This document shows positions 27,301 to 34,615 of a stretch of DNA of 64,000 bases, one piece after another. The stretch is from assembly GCA_021647205.1 (NCBI GenBank), contig JAKIVD010000006.1, positions 85,781 through 149,780 on the forward strand. Reading direction: 5' to 3'. The notes beneath the pieces are model-generated. The model was not told where the DNA came from, did no database searches, and worked only from the letters and a program-made list of their open reading frames with translations. Positions within the stretch are counted from its first letter, which is position 1. The number at the start of each line of letters is the position of its first letter. Source of the stretch: Bacteroidales bacterium (lineage in GTDB: Bacteria; Bacteroidota; Bacteroidia; Bacteroidales; F082). The position numbers were made by a program, and so were the translations under genes.

Positions 27301-27733
27301 TGGTTCCCCCGTCAATCTGGTAAGATGCTTTAATGAAATCCAGGTCTTCAAGTGTTCCCGACTTCGAGAAGTCGACCGAAATAGAAACATTGGAATATCC
27401 GGAAATGCTTATTGATTCAGAAGTCCACAAGGCTCCGTCACCGGTACCACCGGCCTGTTGAGTACCATCAACGTCCCTTGCTTCAAGCAGGGAATTCTGA
27501 ACTCTATACCAGTCAGTAGTCGCGCTTAAATTGCAATTTGTAACATCCACAGTCCATTTACCACTAACCGGAGCCGTAACGCCGGTGTTCGTTCCAACAG
27601 GAATCGGGCCTGTAGCACCAACCCCATCATCTGCAGGATCATTAAAGTCTTCTGTCCAAATTGTTGTTTGTCCAAAAGAAGATAATATCCCGATTGAAAA
27701 TAACATAAAAACCAAAATTGTAAACTTTTTCAT
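24389..27733 (-). CDS. Large T9SS type A protein with FN3 and lamin-tail-like domains
   Basis: 1114 residues. Signal peptide about 1-21 (ends SFGQ). An N-terminal jelly-roll-like domain (WTEDFNDPADDG) is followed by two fibronectin type III domains (about 200-305 and 310-415; for example NFAATTAGTDQIDLSW and FIGLAPNTTYYFQIYPYN). A lamin-tail-like domain follows at about 420-560 (DLIISEVADPKD, FVELYNLSASTIDFD). Then comes a repetitive region (GWHLLGNPFPSAITW, NGYFVQVSNA) and the type A T9SS tail (VEVFNVMGQLVFAG, GVYVVRVHS, VQKVMIR). The module mirrors 21143-23707: large T9SS cargo followed by mini-proteins. Surface structural or matrix function is inferred. Confidence 0.85.
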   Translation of the reverse strand: MKKFTILVFMLFSIGILSSFGQTTIWTEDFNDPADDGVGATGPIPVGTNTGVTAPVSGKWTVDVTNCNLSATTDWYRVQNSLLEARDVDGTQQAGGTGDGALWTSESISISGYSNVSISVDFSKSGTLEDLDFIKASYQIDGGTITQFAFFNDDFVDQTVSVAGLSGTTLVVYLEADNNAGTEYHRFDNVLVEGVAAGGVSNPTNFAATTAGTDQIDLSWTKNANNDDVMVAWSSDGIFGTPSGTYIVGDPITGGGTVLYNGAGTSTSHTGLTADTRYYYKAWSVDATPTYSSGVTDDTTTLATEPAADPTLFAATTNSASEITVSWTDAAGAASYLIKGSSVGYGDIVAPTDGSTEANSQLVQNVATGVQAHQFIGLAPNTTYYFQIYPYNGDNGSVNYKTNSPQQTSATTDAANTDLIISEVADPKDVYQARFVELYNLSASTIDFDLEDWYLSRQTNGGATWEDKKLTGSIVAGGKYVAANNNGDVTDFFNVNYGFMADYDFGGTSGNGDDGYYLYYGGDHTTGTLIDAFGVINVDGSGQAWEYTDTKAVRLRSVTAPDTSWTAAEWDIPGLANVADMTPSAHKEDVVWQGAGTNIDDWNEKGGNWPGTYGYIPDASFNVSIPYTMAGCVIYSEAACYDLTLNSDALLDVSPAVPLTVYGNLSIAAVKSRAQAMLTVQGDAIGNGSVIVDGAVSGAATVQRYFTGYDVAPNGWHNIGSPVNNMLIAGSSFDPASTLNDLYQWDEPSSIWQNYKQGHFTNFTNGKGYLCAFQTSGTKDFVGTLNTADVAWSALSFVADGWHLLGNPFPSAITWNSPSADWSLTNIGAVAKIWNEPAGNYSDISAGGIIPSTNGYFVQVSNATNGLTIPASARVHNSANNYKSSRVETEDETLIIRITNDENTYYDVNRVGFRAEASEAWDIAFDSHKLFGSATAPQIWTVSNEEIFSKNYLPYVYTSYELPLHFRAGANTAHHLIFEGVDSFYPNSEIYLEDLFLEKTIDLRAQQLYDFIASTTDDEGRFILHFYGITSTGEKPVINKTTVYAYQNTVYVKSGSLPKEAAGVEVFNVMGQLVFAGQLEPSTLCSFKLNEKAGVYVVRVHSNKQTIVQKVMIR

Positions 27734-28155
27734 CTTATAATGTGTTTATTAGTAAAAAATGAATTTCTGCTTATTAAACAATGAGACTTTGCAACAAACC
27801 CTATCTTGTCAATCCCCCCGGCTGGTTCGCCCGGTAGGAGAATTCGATGATCTGACAACTCAAATGTAAAGGTTCTGTATTCCACGATTTTGGGGTTCAG
27901 TAAGGCCTCTCGCAGTAATTGTGTGAGGTTTTGTGGGGTAAAAAGTTTTTTGACTGGATAGTACATCAGTACAAGTAACTTTTGCAGATAGCAAATATAC
28001 CTTTTTAAAGCTTCGAAAGCAAGCAAAAAATGAATTTAAAAGCCATCTAAATTAAATCTGCCAACAGGCTGATGTATGGGCTATTGGGGCCAAATCCTAA
28101 AAAGGTTGTCAGGATAAACCCGGGCTTTTTTAACTGTACGAAAGGCAGTGGTGGA
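27734..28155. other. Gap with no gene that I can support
   Basis: 422 bases between the T9SS protein start and the gldH stop. A minus-strand 98-codon frame (27730-28026) lacks a signal peptide and any familiar motif, and overlaps the promoter-proximal region of the T9SS gene. It is probably the long leader/promoter region of that gene. Confidence 0.4.
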
Positions 28156-28614
28156 TTATTGGTTTCCCCTGACTATCAAACCCACTTCAACCAGTCCGGG
28201 GGTTTCCGTTTTGGTCATTTTGTTTTCAACCCGGACTTTGCAAATACCTGCCTTTTTGAAATGAAGGCTGTCGCTTACGGGAAGTTCAATGTCCCAAAGC
28301 TCCCCCATGCCTTTGGCTTTCCATTCGCCGTTTTTTTGTTTCAGCTTAAAGTGATATTCAGCAGTCCGCATTCCCCCACCGGGCATATAAAAAGTAATGT
28401 TGGCGTCAAGGTAATCGTAGGGAAAATTGGTGTGGTGCCGAAGTGCTAAATAAAAATCCAGGTAGTCGCCGGCCTGTACCGGAACCTCGAAGAATAAAAT
28501 ATCGAAGCGGTTCCAGCTTACATCTTCAAACTTCTTGTGCTCTTTAAAAACAACAGGCTGTCCACAGGAATACAAAAGAAACAATACAGGGAAGAGGAAA
28601 AATTTCGTTTTCAT
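28156..28614 (-). CDS. gldH: GldH-type gliding motility lipoprotein
   Basis: 152 residues from the ATG at 28614, which starts a lipoprotein signal (KTKFFLFPVLFLLYSC, lipobox LLYSC); an in-frame upstream start at 28677 would precede it with an unrelated stretch. The mature part has the GldH plan: WNRFDILFFEVPV, YLALRHHTNFPYDYLDANI, GEWKAKGMGELWDIELPV, and a final VGLIVRG strand. GldH is an envelope lipoprotein needed for gliding in flavobacteria and is also common in non-gliding Bacteroidota. It stands alone here. Family call good; a motility role in this organism is not shown. Confidence 0.75.
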   Translation of the reverse strand: MKTKFFLFPVLFLLYSCGQPVVFKEHKKFEDVSWNRFDILFFEVPVQAGDYLDFYLALRHHTNFPYDYLDANITFYMPGGGMRTAEYHFKLKQKNGEWKAKGMGELWDIELPVSDSLHFKKAGICKVRVENKMTKTETPGLVEVGLIVRGNQ

Positions 28615-28693
28615 GCCATCAAAAATAAAGTATTTATTCAGTTGGAAAATCAAAAATATACTGATGCAGAAAAACACGGGTGAATCTTAACAA

Positions 28694-28790
28694 ACCAGCG
28701 GTATCAGCGTCCAAATATTGCTGCCGCAGATTGACGCGGAAACAGGCAGATAAATAAGATCATAACAGATCAGCGTTATCAGCGTCTAAA
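28694..28790 (+). repeat. Direct repeat pair in the gldH-rnhA intergenic region
   Basis: ACCAGCGGTATCAGCGTCCAAA (28694-28715) and ATCAGCGTTATCAGCGTCTAAA (28769-28790) match at 18 of 22 positions, 75 bases apart, with CAGATTGACGCGGA between them. I recall similar 'GCGTTATCAGCGTC' intergenic repeats in Bacteroidota, so these may be dispersed elements. Confidence 0.5.
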
Positions 28791-28858
28791 AAACAACCTT
28801 CCGCTTCAATATTTTAGCAACGCAAGCCCGATAAATAGAAAGATCTTACATTTGCCCG

Positions 28859-29488
28859 ATGGCAAAGAAAGCAAAATATTATGTTGTCTGGCGGGGCAAG
28901 AAACCAGGCATCTACCACAGTTGGGAAGACTGCAAAAAACAGGTAACAGGCTTTGAGGGCGCACACTATAAATCGTTTACATCAGCCGATGAAGCTAAAT
29001 CAGCTTTCAACAAATCTTATTGGGAAATCGTAGCCCGGAAAGGGAAAAAAGACCTGAAAGAACTGACCGGCAAGGACAAACCCATCCTCAACAGCATTTC
29101 TGTCGATGCTGCCTGCAAGGGGAACCCGGGTAGGCTGGAATACCGCGGCGTTTATACCGATACCGAAACTTTACTTTTTGAACGCGGCCCTTTCGAGATG
29201 GGTACGGTTAATATTGGTGAATTCCTGGCCATTGTGCTTGGCATGGCCTGGATGAAAAAACATAAAATTACCGACATGCCCATTTATTCCGATTCGCGCA
29301 CCGCCATTGCCTGGGTAAGGAACAAAAGGGCCAACACCAAACTCAAAAAAACGGCAGCGAATGCTGTCCTTTTCGATGCGTTGAACAAGGCGGTTGAATG
29401 GTTAAAAACCAACAACCCCAAAATAAAAGTGCTGAAGTGGAACACCAGAGAATGGGGGGAAATTCCCGCCGACTACGGTAGAAAGTGA
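28859..29488 (+). CDS. rnhA: Ribonuclease HI with N-terminal viroplasmin-like RNA-binding domain
   Basis: 209 residues. Residues about 5-50 are the caulimovirus viroplasmin/RNase H1 hybrid-binding domain (YYVVWRGKKPGIYHSWEDC, then KSFTSADEAKSAF). The RNase H domain follows from about 80, with catalytic Asp in SVDAACKGNPG, Glu in NIGEFLAIVLGMA, Asp in IYSDSRTAIAWV, and a C-terminal Asp in PADYGRK. It removes RNA from RNA-DNA hybrids in the cytoplasm. TACATTTG at 28847-28854 is just upstream of the ATG and may be a -7 element giving an almost leaderless message. Confidence 0.93.
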   Translation: MAKKAKYYVVWRGKKPGIYHSWEDCKKQVTGFEGAHYKSFTSADEAKSAFNKSYWEIVARKGKKDLKELTGKDKPILNSISVDAACKGNPGRLEYRGVYTDTETLLFERGPFEMGTVNIGEFLAIVLGMAWMKKHKITDMPIYSDSRTAIAWVRNKRANTKLKKTAANAVLFDALNKAVEWLKTNNPKIKVLKWNTREWGEIPADYGRK

Positions 29489-29639
29489 CATTTGGATATT
29501 CCTTCCCATCACTCCAATACGCCAATATTCCCTTGCTCCTGCACCCCCGCCCCAATATTCCACCACTGATTTATTGGATTATTCTACTGAAAATAGCTTA
29601 ATTTTGACGTTTGTTTAACCCTCTTAAATACTGATCAAA

Positions 29640-30716
29640 ATGACGAAGATCTCAGATAAAATAGTACCCGGTGTAGCCTCCGGAAGTGATTTGCAATTTA
29701 TTTTTGAAGCCGCCAAAGCCGGGCAGTTTGCCCTTCCGGCAGTAAATGTAGTGGGAACGAACTCCGTTAATGCAGTGATGGAGGCCGCGGCCAAAGTGAA
29801 CTCACCCATAATCATCCAGTTTTCGAACGGGGGTGGCGCTTTTTATGCCGGAAAAGGAATGAAAGCCGAAGGGCATCAGGCTGCCGTTGCCGGTTCAATA
29901 TCGGGGGCGCTGCACGTTCACCAGCTGGCAGAAATGTATGGCATCCCCGTGATTTTGCACACCGACCATGCTGCAAAAAAGCTATTGCCCTGGATTGATG
30001 GTTTGCTGGATGCCGGTGAGCGATATTTTGCCAAAAACGGAAAACCGCTGTTCAGTTCGCACATGCTCGACCTGTCGGAAGAACCGCTGGAAGAAAACCT
30101 GGAAATCAGCAAGAAATACCTGGAACGCATGGATAAAATGGGCATGACACTGGAGATTGAGCTGGGTATTACCGGAGGTGAAGAAGACGGTGTAGACAAC
30201 ACCAATATCGACAGCTCAAAGCTCTACACCCAGCCCGAAGAAGTGGGCAGGGCTTTCGAAGTGCTTTCGTCGGTAAGCAAGCGTTTTACGGTTGCCGCTG
30301 CATTTGGCAATGTTCACGGAGTTTACAAGCCCGGTAATGTAAAGCTCGAACCGGTAATCCTGCACAATTCACAAAAATATATCGAGGAAAAGTATGGGAC
30401 CGGTGCCAATCCGGTGAATTTTGTTTTTCACGGCGGGTCCGGTTCAGAGCCGGCAAAAATCAAAGAGGCCATCTCCTACGGGGTGGTCAAAATGAATATT
30501 GACACGGACACACAGTGGGCGTATTGGGACGGTGTGCGTGCTTACGAGTCCAAAAATCACGACTTTCTGCAAGGGCAAATTGGCAATCCCGAAGGGGAAG
30601 ATGTTCCCAATAAAAAATATTACGACCCGCGCAAATGGCTCAGGGCCGGTGAAGAGTCCATGGTGGAACGGCTGGTGCAGGCCTTCGCAGATTTGAATTG
30701 CCTGAACCGCTATTAG
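29640..30716 (+). CDS. fbaA: Fructose-bisphosphate aldolase, class II
   Basis: 358 residues, normal for class IIA. It cleaves fructose 1,6-bisphosphate in glycolysis and runs in reverse in gluconeogenesis. Zinc and active-site segments are present: HTDHAAKK, ELGITGGEEDGVDN, NVHGVYKPGNVKL and FHGGSGS, then the substrate loop NIDTDTQWAYW. It is a single-gene unit between rnhA and the convergent gatD. Class IIA form rather than the IIB tagatose/ketose type, from the GITGGEEDGVDN loop and overall length. Confidence 0.96.
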   Translation: MTKISDKIVPGVASGSDLQFIFEAAKAGQFALPAVNVVGTNSVNAVMEAAAKVNSPIIIQFSNGGGAFYAGKGMKAEGHQAAVAGSISGALHVHQLAEMYGIPVILHTDHAAKKLLPWIDGLLDAGERYFAKNGKPLFSSHMLDLSEEPLEENLEISKKYLERMDKMGMTLEIELGITGGEEDGVDNTNIDSSKLYTQPEEVGRAFEVLSSVSKRFTVAAAFGNVHGVYKPGNVKLEPVILHNSQKYIEEKYGTGANPVNFVFHGGSGSEPAKIKEAISYGVVKMNIDTDTQWAYWDGVRAYESKNHDFLQGQIGNPEGEDVPNKKYYDPRKWLRAGEESMVERLVQAFADLNCLNRY

Positions 30717-30758
30717 CAGTGGGTTGGTTACCGGCCTACCTCCCTGCCTCCAGGCAAC

Positions 30759-32144
30759 CTACTTGTGGACATTCCGTACAAATTCTTCGACCTCAGGAAC
30801 ACCTCCCTGATAAACGAGGTAACCGTTGTACGGTTCACGTAAGGTGATTTCGTCGTTCACGGGATCCAGCATCATTTCTTTTACTTTGGCGGGGTCTTTG
30901 GTTTGTCCCAGTATCCAGCTCAATTTTACCCAGGCCACTTCGGGTAACATATTCCCTGCCGGGACGATGCCTCTGGCCATCATGTCGCGGCCCGTATCAT
31001 AAACAAACATGTGGGTATAACCCCAAAGTGTTTGCAGGGTCATGTACATGTGGACACCTTTTTTCTGTGCCCTTTCAATGGCAGGATACAACTCTTTGTT
31101 TACATGGCCGAGGCCGGTGCCCACAATAATAATCCCTTCGTAACCCTTTTCCACCATCGCATCAAGCACGTCGGGGTGCATGTGGGGGTAGTAGTACAGC
31201 ATACTTACTTTGTCGGAGAAATAGGGCAATATTTTTACGGCTTTGTCCTGGCGGCGTTTGTTGTAGTTTTTTTTGATGGGGACAATCTCTTTCCTGCTGA
31301 TGCGTGCGAGCGGGGTGTCGCCAATGGTACGGAAGGTGGAACGGTAGGAGGAGTGCATTTTTCGGACACGGGTTCCTTTGTGCAGCAAACCGTACTCGTC
31401 GGAAGTGGGGCCAAACATGCACACCATGACTTCGGCAATATCCGATTCGCCGGCAGCTTTCATTGCATGCATCAGGTTTAAGGCGGCATCGGAACTGGGG
31501 CGGTCGGACGAACGCTGCGACCCTACCAGCACCACGGGAACAGGCAGGTTCTGGCACATGAAAGTGAGGGCAGCGCCGGTATGGTGCAGGGTATCGGTGC
31601 CATGGCCGATGACGATACCGTCTACACCGTTTTCTATCTCTTTTCCGATGGCTTTGGCGAGGGCAATGTATTGGCGCGGACCCATGTTCTCGCTGAAGAC
31701 GGCAAAGACTTTCTCCGTTTCCAGGTTACAGATATCAGCCAGCTCGGGAACGGCACCGTACAATTCGCCGGGCGAAAAAGCCGGGATGACAGCCCCCGTA
31801 CGGTAGTCGAGCCTTGAGGCAATCGTTCCCCCCGTACCAAACAGCTTTACTTTTGGGAGGCCTTTGGTATAAGGAAATTCTTTCTCAGGAATTTTATAAT
31901 TGGCTTTCTTGTAACCGGTTTCCTTCATGCTGTGAATGGTACGGATGTCGATGCCAATGTTGTAACCGGTTGCTATTTTCACCACAATGTGTTGGTCGTC
32001 ATCGTTTTCTGCCCGTGGCAAGACCGTTCCCTCAAAGGTGCCGCGGGTGGTGTCAACTTTGGTGGTTCCCCAAACCCTTACCTTGTACTTTTTCAACACG
32101 TCCAGTGCCCCGCCTTTGTATCCCTGAAAAATATCGTTACTCAT
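30759..32144 (-). CDS. gatD: Archaeal-type Glu-tRNA(Gln) amidotransferase subunit D
   Basis: 461 residues. The N-terminal about 85 residues form the GatD-specific small domain (YKVRVWGTTKVDTTRGTFEG). The rest is an L-asparaginase fold with the catalytic motifs LFGTGGTIASRLDY and GIVIGHGTDTLHHTG, and a Lys/Asp patch near HAMKAAGESD. GatD releases ammonia from glutamine for GatE. The N-terminal extension separates it from ordinary asparaginases, which are about 330 residues. It lies downstream of gatE on the same strand, separated by 175 bases containing two palindromes. The pair is normally archaeal, so a bacterial copy beside a GlnRS gene is unusual. Confidence 0.9.
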   Translation of the reverse strand: MSNDIFQGYKGGALDVLKKYKVRVWGTTKVDTTRGTFEGTVLPRAENDDDQHIVVKIATGYNIGIDIRTIHSMKETGYKKANYKIPEKEFPYTKGLPKVKLFGTGGTIASRLDYRTGAVIPAFSPGELYGAVPELADICNLETEKVFAVFSENMGPRQYIALAKAIGKEIENGVDGIVIGHGTDTLHHTGAALTFMCQNLPVPVVLVGSQRSSDRPSSDAALNLMHAMKAAGESDIAEVMVCMFGPTSDEYGLLHKGTRVRKMHSSYRSTFRTIGDTPLARISRKEIVPIKKNYNKRRQDKAVKILPYFSDKVSMLYYYPHMHPDVLDAMVEKGYEGIIIVGTGLGHVNKELYPAIERAQKKGVHMYMTLQTLWGYTHMFVYDTGRDMMARGIVPAGNMLPEVAWVKLSWILGQTKDPAKVKEMMLDPVNDEITLREPYNGYLVYQGGVPEVEEFVRNVHK

Positions 32145-32173
32145 GTTGTGTTTTTTTTATTGTATTAACCCAA

Positions 32174-32300
32174 CCCATTCCCCTCCAAGGAGGGGAATGG
32201 GGTACTGCAAGTTATATTATTTGCCGTTCTTATGTCCGAATTCTCATTTATTTCATTGGTTGTGAAATTACCAGAAAATCAACTCCCCTCCCGGGAGGGG
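32174..32300. repeat. Two REP-like palindromes between gatE and gatD
   Basis: CCCATTCCCCTCC (32174-32186) pairs with GGAGGGGAATGGG (32189-32201): 13 perfect pairs. CCCCTCCCGGGAGGGG (32285-32300) is a 16-base palindrome. Both carry the CCCCTCC/GGAGGGG core, look like copies of a dispersed element, and could fold in the gatE-gatD message. Confidence 0.6.
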
Positions 32301-32319
32301 CCGGAGGTGGGTTTTACAG

Positions 32320-34281
32320 CTAAATCATTTTACTCAATTCCGTCAAATCCATATTTCCCAGTGCCAGGTTCCTCAGTTGCCCCATTACCCAGTTTCTTTC
32401 ATCGCCCTTGCCCGGGCTTCCCCCCCTGCCGTTAAACTTTTCTTTCAGAAGCGGAATCTTGCTGATAATTTCATCTTTTTCAATCCTTTTAAATTTAATA
32501 CTTGTCAGTACAGAATCAAAATCCAGTTTGGGGTGCTCAATGATTTCAGGGAGCATTTTTTCGGCCAGTTGTTCATGCAAGCCCTTTTCTTTCAGGTAGC
32601 GAAAGAGCCTGTAAATATTTTCGTAATCGCATTTACCGCTTGTCGTTTTTCTGCCTTCGGCGTATTTAAGGCCGTGGCCGATGAAGGTACCGACGAAAGC
32701 CGGGCGAATGTTCAGCACATTAATAATTCGTTCCACCAGCGGGAATAAATTTTTGGAAAAAATGTAGGTGTAAGTGTCTTCGGGTACACCCCATCTTTTC
32801 AGTTTTTTGTAGCGGTCGATGATTTCCTCCGGCAGGTTTTGACTGAGCTGTTGAATGTACGCATCTTCCAGCGGAATAGGTGCCGAGTCGGTATCAGGAT
32901 ACATCCGGTCAGCGCCGGGAAGGACACGTTCAAAAATGGTCGTCCCATCCTCCAGCGATTTCCTGGTTTCTTCCGGCACACCTTCAAAAGCCATCAGACA
33001 GCGTTCTTCGATGGTTTCCAGAGCAGTTTTCACATCTTCCTCCGCTGCCCAGAAAACAAGCTGGGCATCCTCATCTTTGGCTTTCAGAAAAGTGGCGATG
33101 GCAGCCCATTCCTTTTTGGTCAGTTTCGACCGGAAGGCTTCGGAATGAAACAGGTTGGGCTTTTCAAGGCAGGCAATTACTTTTAAGCGGTCGCTAATTT
33201 CGTTGGCGAACATTTTCCCCGGTTGGGTAAACCAGGAAAGCATTCCCAGAAAATAAGGCAGGTTTACGGCGATGAGCTTGAGTCCGGCTTTGGCTTGTTT
33301 TTTAAGGTGTCTGTTTTCCAATTGCAAATTCCCGCCCAGTTCAAGAAATTTTATCTTCCATTTCCCGGGCCTGGGAACACGCGTTTTCAACCTGTTGCGC
33401 ATCAGCAGCAAAGACCATTGCCGAAAAGCTTCGTTGTGGGTGAGTTCGGGTATCCATTTGGTGTGTGCCACGCCTTTTATTTCCACGCGCGACCCGCCCC
33501 GGCAGCTCACATTTACATCCTGGCGGCCGGCACCCATACCGGTTCTTACTTTTCCGGTACTGCGGTTCAAAAAGCGGATGTAATTGCAGGTTTCCATCAC
33601 CTCGTCAGGGTTCACACAGTCAGGGTAAGTAACGGTTTCTATCAAGGGCATGCCCAGCCGGTCGGTTTTGTAAGTGCGGGTATGCCCGATGTCGGAAATT
33701 TCGCGGCAGGAATCTTCTTCTATGCTCAATTGAATCAAGCGGATTTTTTTATGTGGCAGCTCCAGTTCGCCCTCCACACCAAGAATGGCCGTGCGTTGAA
33801 AACCGGCAGGGATGCTGCCGTCGAGGTACTGTTTGCGCGTGATGTGGACCTCTCCCACTACATTCAATTTTGAGAGCAGGGAAATTTCCAAAGCAATCTC
33901 GAGCGATTCGCGGTTCAGCGGAAAAGGCGGCGTGTCGTCAATTTCGTAGGTGCAGGCCGTTTCGTTTTTGATGCGGTACACAATTTCTTTGCGTGTTTTA
34001 AACTCCATCAGCGCCGTGCCGTCGTATTCCCCCAGTTCGCTCAGTGTTGGCCGCATGTGGCGGATGATTTCCGCATCGTAATCATCGCTGTGGTTGTAAA
34101 AACCGGCCGGGCAGTGACAGAACATTTTCTCTTTCGTCAACAACTGCTGGTGAACCTCAAGCCCCGACATAAAACCAATCGTGTCGTAGGTTTGCCGGTT
34201 TGCCTCTTTCCGGGCTACGTAGCCGGCCTGCGCCATGGTTTCGCGGTAATTGCGCTTCGGATCAAATTTCACTTTCTGCAT
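32320..34281 (-). CDS. gatE: Archaeal-type Glu-tRNA(Gln) amidotransferase subunit E
   Basis: 653 residues, close to archaeal GatE. The GatB/E kinase-amidotransferase core carries GFMSGLEVHQQLLTKEKMFC (Gat signature), FKTRKEIVYRIKNETACTYE, IRLIQLSIEEDSC and TGKVRTGMGAGRQDVNVS. A GAD-like insertion (about 315-435) is present; it tells GatE from bacterial GatB. Then come GVPEETR and ADRMYPDTDSAPIP, and a YqeY-like tail. The enzyme phosphorylates Glu-tRNA-Gln and amidates it with ammonia from GatD. A well-formed Bacteroidota promoter lies just upstream, so the gene looks domesticated rather than recently imported. Confidence 0.9.
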   Translation of the reverse strand: MQKVKFDPKRNYRETMAQAGYVARKEANRQTYDTIGFMSGLEVHQQLLTKEKMFCHCPAGFYNHSDDYDAEIIRHMRPTLSELGEYDGTALMEFKTRKEIVYRIKNETACTYEIDDTPPFPLNRESLEIALEISLLSKLNVVGEVHITRKQYLDGSIPAGFQRTAILGVEGELELPHKKIRLIQLSIEEDSCREISDIGHTRTYKTDRLGMPLIETVTYPDCVNPDEVMETCNYIRFLNRSTGKVRTGMGAGRQDVNVSCRGGSRVEIKGVAHTKWIPELTHNEAFRQWSLLLMRNRLKTRVPRPGKWKIKFLELGGNLQLENRHLKKQAKAGLKLIAVNLPYFLGMLSWFTQPGKMFANEISDRLKVIACLEKPNLFHSEAFRSKLTKKEWAAIATFLKAKDEDAQLVFWAAEEDVKTALETIEERCLMAFEGVPEETRKSLEDGTTIFERVLPGADRMYPDTDSAPIPLEDAYIQQLSQNLPEEIIDRYKKLKRWGVPEDTYTYIFSKNLFPLVERIINVLNIRPAFVGTFIGHGLKYAEGRKTTSGKCDYENIYRLFRYLKEKGLHEQLAEKMLPEIIEHPKLDFDSVLTSIKFKRIEKDEIISKIPLLKEKFNGRGGSPGKGDERNWVMGQLRNLALGNMDLTELSKMI

Positions 34282-34307
34282 CGTTTATTCCCTAAAAAAA
34301 TAAAGCC

Positions 34308-34336
34308 CAAATGTAGGGAAAAAGAGGGCAGGCCAA
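34308..34336 (-). promoter_or_regulatory. Promoter of gatE
   Basis: On the minus strand TTG (34334-34336), 18 bases, then TACATTTG (34315-34308) fits the -33/-7 pattern. Transcription would start near 34301, about 20 bases before the gatE ATG. The remainder of 34337-34615 shows nothing that I can support; a 62-codon frame there was rejected. Confidence 0.6.
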
Positions 34337-34615
34337 GGGATATTTGTAAGGGATTCTGACGGAAAAAGCTATGGTGTTAAAAAACCGGACAAACGCTTTG
34401 GCCTCTATATAAACGAATAGTCAGCTTAGGGCCTTTTGTTAATTCTTTGCATCTTTTTTCCTGATTACGAAGTTTCCTTCCTTTGTGGCAAAATATACTT
34501 CCATAAGCTGTTGACAAAGTTACGGAATTTGTGTTGTTGGTGATCAGGTGGATTTCCATTTCCAAAAACGGGATGCAAATCCGGTGGGTTTCCTCAGAAT
34601 AAACCCAACAATAAA

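Noticed and set aside
27730..28026. Minus-strand 98-codon frame upstream of the large T9SS gene
   Set aside because: No recognisable domain, no ribosome-binding or promoter support, and it runs into the next gene's start.
30759..32144. Plain L-asparaginase instead of GatD
   Set aside because: About 85 extra N-terminal residues of GatD type and a gatE gene directly upstream favour GatD.
33223..33873. Plus-strand frame of 216 codons opposite gatE
   Set aside because: Shadow of gatE; composition reflects the opposite strand.
34377..34565. Minus-strand 62-codon frame between gatE and ltaE
   Set aside because: No motif, weak composition, no operon support.
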